NCBI RefSeq assembly: GCF_907165045.1
Contig: NZ_CAJRAU010000005.1
Span: 124,001-188,000, forward strand
DNA: 64,000 bases
From: Dyadobacter linearis
GTDB taxonomy: Bacteria > Bacteroidota > Bacteroidia > Cytophagales > Spirosomataceae
Reading direction: 5' to 3'
A model generated the notes under the pieces. That model saw only the letters and a program-made list of their open reading frames with translations. It had not been told where the DNA came from and made no database searches. Positions 16,635-25,549 of this stretch are shown one piece after another; positions within the stretch are counted from its first letter, which is position 1; each line of letters opens with the position of its first letter. The position numbers and the translations under genes were made by a program.

Positions 16635-19600
16635 TTACGCTTCCAGAACAAGCTCCCTGCGCTGTTGCTTTTTCTTTTTACGGTTTGCAAAACGCTCTTT
16701 TACCTTATCAACTACATAATATACACTAGGTACCAGGAATATCGTCAGCAATAACGAGCTCGTCAAACCACCTATAATTACCCAAGCCATACCGTTTTTC
16801 ACTTCCGCACCGTCGCCAGAGGCCAGTGCGATCGGGAGCATACCCGCGATCATCGCGATGGTTGTCATCAGGATCGGGCGGAGACGTTCTTTGCCGGCTT
16901 CGATCAATGCGTCTTTTAATGCATGACCTTCTTCTTTTAACTGGTTGGTGAAATCGACGATCAGGATCGCATTTTTTGCTACCAGACCGAGGAGCATGAT
17001 CATACCTACAATTGAGAAGATTGTCAAACTTTCCATTGTTAATGCCAATGCTGTCAATGCGCCGACCAATGCAACCGGGATCGAGAACAATACGACGAAT
17101 GGGTAAATTGTACTTTCGTAAAGCGCTACCATGATCAGGTAAATAAGCACGATACCAAGAACCAGCGCCAGTCCAAGACTTCCAAATGCATCAGCCTGGT
17201 TTTTCAGGTCTCCACGGTATTCGATGAAAACACCTTCAGGAAGTTTGAAATTTGCCATTTTTGCCTGAATATCAGCACCGATCGAACCTGACGGGCGACC
17301 TACCACCTGAGAGTTAATACTGATCGAGCCCAAACGGTCGATACGTTGCAACACGCTTTCACCCATTCCTTCTTTCACAGTTGCGAACTGCGACAGTTCG
17401 AATGCCTGGCCGGAGCTATTTACAAAACTCAAATGGCGGATATCGTCGGCTGAGGAGCGGTTAAACTGGTCCAGCGTAACCATAATATCATATTCCTTAC
17501 CATTTTCTTTGAACTTGGAACGGTCGTCGCCCCGGAATGCAGTTTGCAATGCAGCACCTACCTCGGCCGCATTAATGCCCAGTTGTGACATTTTCTCGCG
17601 ATCCAACTGCACCCCTACTTCCGGTTTCGGATCATCCACAGAGTAATCGACGTTGGCAGTTCCTGGAACAGAAGCAACGATTTCCTTCACCTGCGCCGCC
17701 GTTTTACGGATCACCGCCATATCAGTACCTTTCACCGCAACCTGGATAGGTGCCTGGTTTGCATTACCGGTGATGGAGGTCGGAGCTACGGTCACTTTCA
17801 CGCCAGGGATTTGCAGGATCTCTTTTTGAATTTCACTGCTAAAATCGTCCGCTGAAATAGTACGCTCTTTTTTATCAACCAATTGAACAGTCAAATCGGC
17901 AATATTGCTGCTTGAAGTTGTTCCTAATCCGGTGCTGCTGTACCCTACATTGGTAAACACTTTGGTCACTTCTTTTCTTCCCAAAAGCAATTTCTCAACG
18001 CGCTGCGCAACCTGATTGGTCTGATAAACGGATGCAGTAGGTGCCAATTCCAGCGAAACATTCAATTCGCCGCGATCACTTTGCTGCATAAATGCCGCTC
18101 CGATAAAACCGCCTGGTACCAATGCAATAGAGCCAATGATCAATGCCAGAGAACCAAGGAACACATATCTCTTGTGACCCAATACCCAGGTCAGCAACCG
18201 GCCGTATTCCTCTTTAATCCTATCCAGGAAATTCTCAAAACCAATGTTCAGTCTACCCCAAAGTGTGTTTTTATCCAAAACTTCTATTTTACCAAAACGC
18301 GAAGCCAGAAGTGGGGTAAGTGTAAATGATACGAACAAACTCATCAATGTCGAGAATACAACTACCAGGGAGAATTCACGCAGAATGTTACCGATCAAAC
18401 CCGAAGTCATCGCAAGCGGCACGAATACCACGACGTCAACCAAGGTGATCGCAAGCGCTGTAAAGCCAATCTCAGCACGACCATCCAATGCAGCTTTCCA
18501 TCTGCTCTTGCCCATTTCCATGTGGCGGTTGATGTTTTCCAGGACTACGATCGAGTCATCGACCAGGATACCAACTACCAGCGACAGCGCCATCAAAGTC
18601 ATCAAATTCAGCGAAAAGCCCAGTAAGCTCATCATAATGAACGTCGGGATCATTGACGAAGGCAATGCAACGAGGATGAACATGGAGCTACGGAAGCTGT
18701 GCAGGAACATCAGCATCACGATCGACACGATCAGTACCGCCAGTCCAAGGTCAAATACAACAGCATCGGCCGAAGCAAGCGTATAGATCGATTGGTCGGA
18801 TGCAATATTGAATTTCAATCCTGCCGACTCATATTGTTTCTCCAAAGTAGTCAAACGCTCCTGCGTCAGCTTACTCACTTCCACTGCATTGGCGTCCGAT
18901 TGTTTCTGAATTTGCAGCGCCACAGAAGGTTTTCCATTAATGTGGTTTACCGCGGTTGCGTCAGCAGTACCGTCATATACTTCGGCAATATCTTTCAGAA
19001 AAACCTGTCCGCCCGATGCATTACGGCCCACAATCACATTCCTCAGGTTTTCAACAGTAGTCAGTTTCGCGTCAAACCGAATCGAAAGCTGATCTTCCTG
19101 GGTTTTCACCTGACCTGCCGGAAACGAAGTATTCGCATTGTTGATCGCCGCCGAAACCTGTGCTATTGACAAGCGATACGCTTTTAATTTATCCTGTCTG
19201 ATATTTACCTGAATCTGGCGCTCGGTACCACCGATAATGGTCACCTGACCAACACCGGTTACATTCGAAAGTTGCGGTTTCAGTTTGTCGTCGATCAGGT
19301 CATATAGTGCCGACGGCGACATATTCGCGGTAACCCCCATTCTCAAAACCGGGATTTCGTCAGTTGAGAATTTGTTGATTACAGGGCGGTCGGCGTCATC
19401 GGGTAAAAGTGAAATCACCTGCTCCACTTTGCGCTGTGCTTCCTGCTGCGCCAGATCGACGCTTATACCTTGTTTCAACTGAATAACCACAGACGAAACG
19501 CCTTCCTGAGAAGTTGAATTGATCTGGTCCAAACCTTCGATCGCCGAAACAGCGTCCTCGATATGTTTGGTTACGTTAGTTTCGACTTCATCCGCAGCCG

Positions 19601-19760
19601 CGCCGCGATAGGTCGTCATTACACTCACTACATTGGCCTCGAACTTTGGTAACAAGTTGTATGACAATTGTTTATAGCTGATCACACCAAATAGTATCAA
19701 CACCGTGAATACTACTATGATGAAGAGCGGTCTTTTTACTGCTACTTCGGTGATTGACAT
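16635..19760 (-). CDS. RND (HAE1-type) multidrug efflux inner-membrane transporter
   Basis: A 1041-residue AcrB-like proton antiporter. The N-terminus MSITEVAVKRPLFIIVVF is the first membrane helix; the fourth helix contains the proton-relay pair in VVGILVDDSIVVLENI near residue 400. Two large periplasmic loops and a second set of helices follow, ending with a basic tail (RKKKKQQRR). It pumps drugs or other hydrophobic compounds through the MFP and TolC-like partners encoded just upstream in the same operon. DD in helix four supports a proton-driven HAE family member and not a heavy-metal transporter. Substrate unknown. Confidence 0.94.
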   Translation of the reverse strand: MSITEVAVKRPLFIIVVFTVLILFGVISYKQLSYNLLPKFEANVVSVMTTYRGAAADEVETNVTKHIEDAVSAIEGLDQINSTSQEGVSSVVIQLKQGISVDLAQQEAQRKVEQVISLLPDDADRPVINKFSTDEIPVLRMGVTANMSPSALYDLIDDKLKPQLSNVTGVGQVTIIGGTERQIQVNIRQDKLKAYRLSIAQVSAAINNANTSFPAGQVKTQEDQLSIRFDAKLTTVENLRNVIVGRNASGGQVFLKDIAEVYDGTADATAVNHINGKPSVALQIQKQSDANAVEVSKLTQERLTTLEKQYESAGLKFNIASDQSIYTLASADAVVFDLGLAVLIVSIVMLMFLHSFRSSMFILVALPSSMIPTFIMMSLLGFSLNLMTLMALSLVVGILVDDSIVVLENINRHMEMGKSRWKAALDGRAEIGFTALAITLVDVVVFVPLAMTSGLIGNILREFSLVVVFSTLMSLFVSFTLTPLLASRFGKIEVLDKNTLWGRLNIGFENFLDRIKEEYGRLLTWVLGHKRYVFLGSLALIIGSIALVPGGFIGAAFMQQSDRGELNVSLELAPTASVYQTNQVAQRVEKLLLGRKEVTKVFTNVGYSSTGLGTTSSSNIADLTVQLVDKKERTISADDFSSEIQKEILQIPGVKVTVAPTSITGNANQAPIQVAVKGTDMAVIRKTAAQVKEIVASVPGTANVDYSVDDPKPEVGVQLDREKMSQLGINAAEVGAALQTAFRGDDRSKFKENGKEYDIMVTLDQFNRSSADDIRHLSFVNSSGQAFELSQFATVKEGMGESVLQRIDRLGSISINSQVVGRPSGSIGADIQAKMANFKLPEGVFIEYRGDLKNQADAFGSLGLALVLGIVLIYLIMVALYESTIYPFVVLFSIPVALVGALTALALTMESLTIFSIVGMIMLLGLVAKNAILIVDFTNQLKEEGHALKDALIEAGKERLRPILMTTIAMIAGMLPIALASGDGAEVKNGMAWVIIGGLTSSLLLTIFLVPSVYYVVDKVKERFANRKKKKQQRRELVLEA

Positions 19761-19785
19761 TTTCTTATTCTTTTATTGATGAAAA

Positions 19786-20838
19786 CTATTTGGTAACATT
19801 AACCGCCGCACCTTCGCTCAGGTTGATCTGGCCAGTTGTGATCACAGTTTCGCCTGATTGTAATCCCGACAAAACCTCGATATTATCCCCCAATTCGCGC
19901 CCAACCTGAATTTTGCGACGTTTTGCAATACCATTTTCCACGGCATATACATAAGGATTACGCACACTTTCAACCAATGCACTTCTCGGGATCAGCAATG
20001 CATTCTGACTGCTTTTCTGCTTAAATTCTACGGAAACGAATGTTCCGGCGCGCAGCTGATTTGAATTCTTGATCACAATCTCAACCGGATAGTTGTGCGA
20101 TTCGTCACCTTGCGGAGCGATATAAGAGATCACACCGTCGATCTTTTTATCAGGGAAAATGCTGGTACCTACCGAAACATGCTGTCCTTCTTTCAATTTA
20201 TAAACATCATTTTCAGAGATCATCACCTGCACTTTCAGGCGTGACATATCCAGAATAGTGCCCAGTGAAGTTCCTACATTCACAAATTCGCCCGGCTCAA
20301 TGTTCTTCTTGATCACGCGGCCGCTAATCGGTGCTGCTACTACTGCGTCGTTGATCTGCTGTTTGATCTGCTCGGCCTGGTTCAATGCATTCTCGTAATT
20401 GTATTTTGTATCTGTAACCTGCACTTCGGTGGCTGCGTTCCCTGCCAAAAGCTTGTTATAGCGTTCCGTATCTTTTTTCAACTTATTGATATTCAACTCA
20501 GTTGCTTCCAGTGAAAGCTCTTTCAGTTTGCTATCCACTTTTACAAGCGTTGCGCCTTGCGAAACGTAGCTTCCGAGGTCATATTTAACAGATAACACCT
20601 TACCCGCAGAGGTCGCCATAATTTCGGCTTCCTTAAATGGGATCAGGCTACCGGTACGAACCAGCTGCTGATCTGTGCTACCCTCTTTTACAGCCACTGC
20701 TGTCACCGGAATCGTTACATTTTTGTTATCCGGCATTACTTTCTTCGCGTCCATTTTGGACTTGTTCGCTACCAGACGGAACCCGATTAAGAGTCCGATT
20801 ATAAGTATGGAGCTGGCTATTATTATTTTCCTTTTCAT
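19786..20838 (-). CDS. Efflux periplasmic adaptor (membrane fusion protein)
   Basis: A 350-residue HlyD/AcrA-family adaptor. It has one N-terminal anchor (MKRKIIIASSILIIGLLIGF), then a lipoyl half-motif, a short coiled-coil hairpin (about residues 95-155 including LNINKLKKDTERYNKLLA), the second lipoyl half (VVAAPISGRVIKKNIEPGEF), a beta-barrel and a membrane-proximal domain. It links the RND pump to the TolC-like channel. The ATG at 20838 is chosen because the open frame upstream to 20943 is encoded by short intergenic repeats and precedes a normal anchor. It lies 25 bases before the RND gene. Confidence 0.92.
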   Translation of the reverse strand: MKRKIIIASSILIIGLLIGFRLVANKSKMDAKKVMPDNKNVTIPVTAVAVKEGSTDQQLVRTGSLIPFKEAEIMATSAGKVLSVKYDLGSYVSQGATLVKVDSKLKELSLEATELNINKLKKDTERYNKLLAGNAATEVQVTDTKYNYENALNQAEQIKQQINDAVVAAPISGRVIKKNIEPGEFVNVGTSLGTILDMSRLKVQVMISENDVYKLKEGQHVSVGTSIFPDKKIDGVISYIAPQGDESHNYPVEIVIKNSNQLRAGTFVSVEFKQKSSQNALLIPRSALVESVRNPYVYAVENGIAKRRKIQVGRELGDNIEVLSGLQSGETVITTGQINLSEGAAVNVTK

Positions 20839-20975
20839 GATCAATTTTGAATGACTGAATGATTGAATGAGTGAATCCGCCGTGGAACGGGACTGAATGA
20901 TTCTGTTTTGAGTTGCTAATGACTTAATGACTACTAATGACAACCAATGACTTTTATGACAACCAATGACTTTTA
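20839..20975. repeat. Short tandem repeats between tolC-like and adaptor genes
   Basis: Next to the adaptor start are four degenerate 8-base units of TGAATGAN (20848-20879), with another copy near 20894. Nearer the tolC-like stop, a 19-base unit, TGACAACCAATGACTTTTA, occurs twice head to tail without interruption (20938-20956 and 20957-20975), its second copy covering the stop codon. The whole spacer is built from GTCATT-like pieces. Confidence 0.8.
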
Positions 20976-22301
20976 CGGTAATGCTGTATAGAAGTTGTTC
21001 AGGCTGCCCTGTGACTGTTCCAGACCTAGTTTGGCTTGGTAGTAACTTAGCATCGAGTTGATGTAGTTGCTTTGCGCTTCTTTATATGAAGTTTCGGCGT
21101 TTAGCAGGTCGGATAAGGTCACGGTGCCTTCTTTGTATTGCAATGTGGTTACGTCGTAAACCTCTTTTGCCAAAGTCACATTGGCTTCGTCGTTGCCCAG
21201 GTTCAGTTTTGCTTTTTGCAGCTGCGTTGTAGCATTATTATTTTGCAGCTCGTAGTTCTGCACATTCAGTTTGAGTTGTTCATTTTGGGTCAAAAGATTC
21301 AGATCAGCCTGCTTGTATTGCGCGTCTCTTCTGAAACTGTCAAAAATCGGGATCGACAATTTCACACCGATTGCGCCAAAACTGAACCAGTTCCCCCAGG
21401 ATTCACCCAGACTTTGTCCCAGCGACTGCAAACCATATCTTCCGTAAACAGACAATTTCGGAAGGTAACCCGCTTTGATCCGCTCTTTTTCCAGCGATTG
21501 CAATTCCATATTGATATTCTGGATCTTGAAATCAGTCAGGTTAGAAGCATCAAACTTTTCGGGTTCTACCAGTTTAAAAGGCTGTTCAAGCGGATTGTCC
21601 GTCAGTACAAGCTGCTCGGCAAGCGACATTCCCATTGCAAATTTTAGTTGGTTCTGGGACAAAATCAGATTGCTTTCCGCCAGCGTCAGTTGTGATTTGA
21701 TATTGTTCAAACTTACCTGCGTGCGGTCGAAATCCACTTTCTTGATCACCCCGTTATCCAGCTGCAATTGCAGGGTACCTAGTATCTGCTGCGTTTTTTC
21801 GAGGTTATCTTTCAAAAGGTCGATCTGCGCTTGCGTCACGAAAACCTGATAATATGCGTCGGTAACATTGAAAATGATATTCTCTTTCGTCTTCTGAGAA
21901 TTGAGTTCCGCATTGGCCAGGTTCGGCTTGTTTGCCTTAATCCCCACCAAAAGCGCCTGGTCAAAAATCACCTGATCGGCCTGAGCTGAAACGTTAGTCG
22001 AATACTTGGTACCCAATGCAACGCGGCGATCTTCACCACCGAACAAAGCCCCCGGCAATACAGTAGACTGCAACTTGATGTTATCATCCAAAGCGCCGCT
22101 ACCCGCTACCTGCGGCAAGTAACCAGCCAGTGCTTCCCTACCCTGCTGCACTGCAATGCTCTCCTTATATTGCGCAATCTTGACATTTCCATTATTCTTG
22201 ATCCCATACGCAATGCAATCTTTCAGACTCAATTGAGTCTGCGCCGAGGAAGGGAGCGCGGCGGCTATTGCGAGGATTGCGATAATCCATTTACTTCTCA
22301 T
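20973..22301 (-). CDS. TolC-like outer-membrane efflux channel
   Basis: A 442-residue outer-membrane efflux protein. The signal peptide is MRSKWIIAILAIAAALPSSA followed by QTQLSLKDCIAYGIKNN, the standard start of the mature OEP fold. Two OEP repeats with long coiled coils follow (for example LLNAETSYKEAQSNYINSML near the end), forming the periplasmic tunnel of a trimer. ATGs at 22313 and 22361 are alternative starts. It is the second gene of a marR-tolC-mfp-rnd operon, 83 bases downstream of marR; a degenerate copy of the marR operator candidate lies in this gap. Confidence 0.92.
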   Translation of the reverse strand: MRSKWIIAILAIAAALPSSAQTQLSLKDCIAYGIKNNGNVKIAQYKESIAVQQGREALAGYLPQVAGSGALDDNIKLQSTVLPGALFGGEDRRVALGTKYSTNVSAQADQVIFDQALLVGIKANKPNLANAELNSQKTKENIIFNVTDAYYQVFVTQAQIDLLKDNLEKTQQILGTLQLQLDNGVIKKVDFDRTQVSLNNIKSQLTLAESNLILSQNQLKFAMGMSLAEQLVLTDNPLEQPFKLVEPEKFDASNLTDFKIQNINMELQSLEKERIKAGYLPKLSVYGRYGLQSLGQSLGESWGNWFSFGAIGVKLSIPIFDSFRRDAQYKQADLNLLTQNEQLKLNVQNYELQNNNATTQLQKAKLNLGNDEANVTLAKEVYDVTTLQYKEGTVTLSDLLNAETSYKEAQSNYINSMLSYYQAKLGLEQSQGSLNNFYTALP

Positions 22302-22353
22302 TGTTCTGATCATTATTAGTTGTGCTAATCCCTTTTTAGTTGACCCGTCTACT

Positions 22354-22367
22354 GGTGACATATCAAC
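22354..22367. promoter_or_regulatory. Degenerate second MarR operator candidate
   Basis: GGTGACATATCAAC matches the palindrome GTTGATATATCAAC upstream of marR at 12 of 14 positions. It lies between marR and the tolC-like gene, where a regulator could tune expression of the pump genes. Confidence 0.45.
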
Positions 22368-22384
22368 TATTAATATAAATTTTT

Positions 22385-22852
22385 TTATTTCTCGATCACT
22401 GCTGCAACTCTGTCCAGGTAACTGATGAAAGTCTTGCGTTCTTCATCCGTAAAATGCCCCATTACCTGATTGTCGAATGCGATTACCAGCGCCTGAATTC
22501 TTTCACATACGAATTTCCCACTGGTTGTAAGCGATACCATATTCTTTCTTTTGTCCTCAATGTCACTTTCGATCTTCAAAAACCCGTCTTTGTGCAAAGT
22601 CTGCACTGAACGCTGGATTCCTGCTTTATCCTTTTGAAGTACATTCGCAATATCCTGCTGGGTCATTGCGTGTTCCTGGAAATACGCAACCATTAAGATA
22701 GGCAGCTGCTCGGCCAATACAGGAATACCTTCCTGTACCAACTGCGCATTCATTTTCTTGAAAACCGTCTTCGTTACAAGCCCTAGTTTAAACTGAAGAG
22801 AGTTTTTCATCTCCTCTTTCAAACCGCAAAATCTATCTATTGTAGCATTCAT
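22385..22852 (-). CDS. MarR-family transcriptional regulator of the efflux operon
   Basis: A 155-residue winged-helix protein. The helix-turn-helix is about residues 64-100 (MTQQDIANVLQKDKAGIQRSVQTLHKDGFL), followed by the wing with D-x-R/K (ESDIEDKRKNM) typical of MarR. Helices at both ends would form the dimer interface. It probably represses its own operon and is released by pump substrates; this is inference from family and context. An alternative ATG at 22810 directly follows GAAAGAGGAG and would give 141 residues; the promoter lies so close to 22852 that this shorter start deserves consideration. Confidence 0.88.
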   Translation of the reverse strand: MNATIDRFCGLKEEMKNSLQFKLGLVTKTVFKKMNAQLVQEGIPVLAEQLPILMVAYFQEHAMTQQDIANVLQKDKAGIQRSVQTLHKDGFLKIESDIEDKRKNMVSLTTSGKFVCERIQALVIAFDNQVMGHFTDEERKTFISYLDRVAAVIEK

Positions 22853-22859
22853 GATGGTG

Positions 22860-22890
22860 CAAATGTAAATTGTGTTGATATATCAACCAA
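22860..22890 (-). promoter_or_regulatory. Promoter of the marR efflux operon (TTG-N20-TACATTTG)
   Basis: On the minus strand TTG (22888-22890) is followed after 20 bases by TACATTTG (22860-22867), a full Bacteroidota -33/-7 promoter. It is the best-formed promoter I found in the window. The 20-base spacer contains a palindrome, described separately. Confidence 0.7.
22874..22887. promoter_or_regulatory. MarR operator candidate, perfect palindrome
   Basis: GTTGATATATCAAC is a perfect 14-base palindrome lying exactly between the -33 and -7 boxes of the marR promoter. A bound dimer there would block RNA polymerase, as expected for autorepression by a MarR protein. Confidence 0.6.
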
Positions 22891-22964
22891 ATTATTTGAG
22901 AAATAGTTTTTGAATGGCAAAAAATTTAGGCTGAATGGTTTTTAACATCTCATAAACAAAAAAA

Positions 22965-22984
22965 CCCCGGACTGAAGTCCGGGG
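22965..22984 (-). terminator. Terminator after the M48 protease gene
   Basis: CCCCGGACTGAAGTCCGGGG is a near-perfect stem followed on the minus strand by seven T residues. It separates the M48 gene from the marR operon. The core and the adjoining ATTGATTG resemble the left REP half. Confidence 0.85.
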
Positions 22985-23011
22985 CAATTGATTGTTTGAT
23001 GTCTTAATGCA

Positions 23012-24481
23012 TTACTTCCCTAGTGTTTTGATCAGCATTCCTTTGGTAACCTTGTCCGAAAGGCCCATTCCGTTGATGATCGAAAGTTCGTCCATCTTGT
23101 TGTCTGGCTGGCCAATATCTTTCAGTGCATCCTTCAATGAACCGTCGCGCTGCACTGTTTTAATGCGGATACGTTCGGGTTGTCTGTTCAGGATATTGGG
23201 GTCGGATACCGATTTAAAACCTTGCGCTACTGACTTGAACTGACTAAGGTTTCCGGCAAAATTCGCTGCCTGCGCCACACCGTGAATCACATAAATATTA
23301 CCCCCGTACTGAATTACCCAGCTCGCTACCTGAATGGAGTTCTGGGTTGGAGCGGCTTGCTGACCTGATTGTGTTTGAGCTGCCTGCGTTGAAATCATTA
23401 CAATCGCAGGATTTCCATTAATCGTAGTTTTATTATTTTCCGAAACCTGCAAACCGTAATTTTTAACAACAGTCTGCGCTGCTTCTTCTAGCGACTTACC
23501 TTCTGCCATTGCAAAAAGCATCATCGACTTCCCTCCTTTTGGCGCCATTTGAAACTGAGCAGGTGAATTTTCATATTGCCAACCGCTTGGTACCGGAAAC
23601 TGGAATTTCAATTCGGGATGGTAAAACTGGTTGTTTTCTACAAAACCCTGTTTTGGATCAGTACCATATATGATGCCGTCGATCTTGCGGAGATATGTGT
23701 CGCGGTTGACATTGTACTTGCCAGGATGCTCGGTTTGATATTGCGTCGCCAGCTTTTCCACCTTATTCTTCCTGTCGCCCGGATCCGGGTGAGTTGACTG
23801 GAATGTCGGAATCGCCTGTCCCGATTTGTCGCTGATCTTTTTAAGGGTACCAAAGAAATCAGCCATTTCCTTCGCATCGTAACCAATCTTGCTGGAATAC
23901 TCCACACCGATTTTATCAGATTCGGTTTCGTGCTCGCGGCTATAACTCAATAGCAGCATTCCCAAAGCCTGTTGCGTTTGCTCCGCCAATCCGCGAACTG
24001 TTTCCGAAAGCACCATTCCCGCCATTAATCCTACCTGACCGAAAATCTGTGAAGTTTGCTGCCGGGCGGAATGTCGTGCCGTAATGTGACCGATCTCGTG
24101 GCCCAGTACACCTGCGAATTCTGCCTCATTATTAAAGTGCGCCATAATACCCCTTGTGAAGTATACGTAACCGCCGGGCACTGCGAATGCATTCACTACC
24201 GGAGAGTCGACAATGAAGAATTGGTATGGTAAATCGGGGCGGTGGGAGATGTTGGCCATCGCTTTTCCCTTCTCATTAATAAAGGATTGCAGGTTTTTAT
24301 CATCATAAACACCCATTGTAGCCACAATAGAAGGATGGGATTCCGCTCCGAGCGCGATCTCCTTTTCCTTTGACATAAAAATAATTTCCTTCTTTCCTGT
24401 GACGGGGTTTTTAGAACATCCGGTAAATAAGCTCACTGTTGCCAGGCCGGCAAGTAAGGTAATGTGAAATTTCATTTTCAT
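23012..24481 (-). CDS. M48-family zinc metalloprotease lipoprotein
   Basis: A 489-residue periplasm-facing lipoprotein. The signal ends LFTGC (Cys22), followed by SKNPVTGKKEI, a signature of this M48 branch. The zinc site is HEIGH at 128-132, with the third ligand probably the Glu in REHETESDKIG near residue 190. The C-terminal 200 residues contain an uncharacterised domain beginning FPVPSGWQYEN. Relatives of the BepA/LoiP group degrade misassembled outer-membrane proteins. The ATG at 24481 is chosen because it starts the signal peptide; the frame is open to 24520. It is monocistronic. Confidence 0.9.
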   Translation of the reverse strand: MKMKFHITLLAGLATVSLFTGCSKNPVTGKKEIIFMSKEKEIALGAESHPSIVATMGVYDDKNLQSFINEKGKAMANISHRPDLPYQFFIVDSPVVNAFAVPGGYVYFTRGIMAHFNNEAEFAGVLGHEIGHITARHSARQQTSQIFGQVGLMAGMVLSETVRGLAEQTQQALGMLLLSYSREHETESDKIGVEYSSKIGYDAKEMADFFGTLKKISDKSGQAIPTFQSTHPDPGDRKNKVEKLATQYQTEHPGKYNVNRDTYLRKIDGIIYGTDPKQGFVENNQFYHPELKFQFPVPSGWQYENSPAQFQMAPKGGKSMMLFAMAEGKSLEEAAQTVVKNYGLQVSENNKTTINGNPAIVMISTQAAQTQSGQQAAPTQNSIQVASWVIQYGGNIYVIHGVAQAANFAGNLSQFKSVAQGFKSVSDPNILNRQPERIRIKTVQRDGSLKDALKDIGQPDNKMDELSIINGMGLSDKVTKGMLIKTLGK

Positions 24482-24704
24482 ACAATTCGAAAAATGATTG
24501 TTATTAAAGGAGTCGGTCAAATGTAATCTGAGCTATTACACTAAATAAAGAATCATGCCAAGTGAACCGGGCCCAAACGTAATGAATGCATTTAAATATA
24601 TTTCCCTTAACTCGGCATATTCTTTAAATTACGCCGCACTGGTATAATAGTTGTTGCTTTAATGTCCACAAACCCGCTGCGCTGATGTATCTATTTTTTA
24701 CACT

Positions 24705-25520
24705 ATGAATTTGAAAAAGACAACATTCAGTCTCCTGCCCCGGTGGCTCGTCAAGTTCGACTTCTTTGGCGTTTTCGAAAAAGATCCGTTCGGCAATTAT
24801 CTGATATTCAAAAGATTACTGGTATTTATATTAGGCTGGTTTACTTTTTACCGATACACTGCTGTCAATAAAATCACGATTATTGGCGGCGACCAGCTCC
24901 TCGACCTGCCTGATCACGGCGTGCTTTTCCTGTCCAATCACCAGACCTATTTTGCCGATGTAATTGCTTTGTACCATATTTTTTGCGCAGCCAAATGGGG
25001 CTACAAGGATACGATCCGGCCGCCATTCTACCTCTTTTCGCCTCGCGCCAGGTGTTATTATGTTGCGGCTTCGGAAACAATGAAAGAAGGTATTTTGCCC
25101 AAACTATTCAGTATGGGCGGCGCTATCACAATTGAAAGATCGTGGCGGGCAAATGGCGAGAGTGTAAAAAGAGAGCTCGACAACTCTGCTCAAGACCGTA
25201 TCGGAATGGGCTTAAAACACGGTTGGGTGATCAGTTTTCCGCAGGGAACTACGAAACCGTATGCCCCTGTACGTAAGGGAACTGCGCATTTAATCAAGGA
25301 ACATCAGCCTATTGTAGTTCCTGTCGTGATCAACGGGTTCAGGCGCGCATTTGATAAAAAAGGATTACGGTTTAAGAAAAGAAACACGAAGCTGACCGTT
25401 CATTTTAAGCCTCCCATGCATTTCCTGCCTGACGAGTCGGTTGAAAGTATGGTAGCGCGGGTAACCAAAGCGATTGAACAGGAAGTGCCGGGAGAAGGTC
25501 TTGCTGCCATTGAAAATTAA
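24705..25520 (+). CDS. 1-acyl-glycerol-3-phosphate acyltransferase family protein
   Basis: A 271-residue PlsC-type acyltransferase. The catalytic H-x4-D motif is His79/Asp85 region (SNHQTYFAD), and the acceptor-binding FPQGT motif is in VISFPQGTTKPYAPVRKGTAHL. One hydrophobic segment near residues 38-48 (RLLVFILGWFTF) may dip into the membrane. It probably transfers an acyl chain to lysophosphatidate or another lysolipid; the substrate is not certain from sequence. The next gene begins 29 bases downstream on the same strand, so the two may be co-transcribed. Confidence 0.88.
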   Translation: MNLKKTTFSLLPRWLVKFDFFGVFEKDPFGNYLIFKRLLVFILGWFTFYRYTAVNKITIIGGDQLLDLPDHGVLFLSNHQTYFADVIALYHIFCAAKWGYKDTIRPPFYLFSPRARCYYVAASETMKEGILPKLFSMGGAITIERSWRANGESVKRELDNSAQDRIGMGLKHGWVISFPQGTTKPYAPVRKGTAHLIKEHQPIVVPVVINGFRRAFDKKGLRFKKRNTKLTVHFKPPMHFLPDESVESMVARVTKAIEQEVPGEGLAAIEN

Positions 25521-25549
25521 CCTGGTACACATTTTACTACTTGCTGTTT

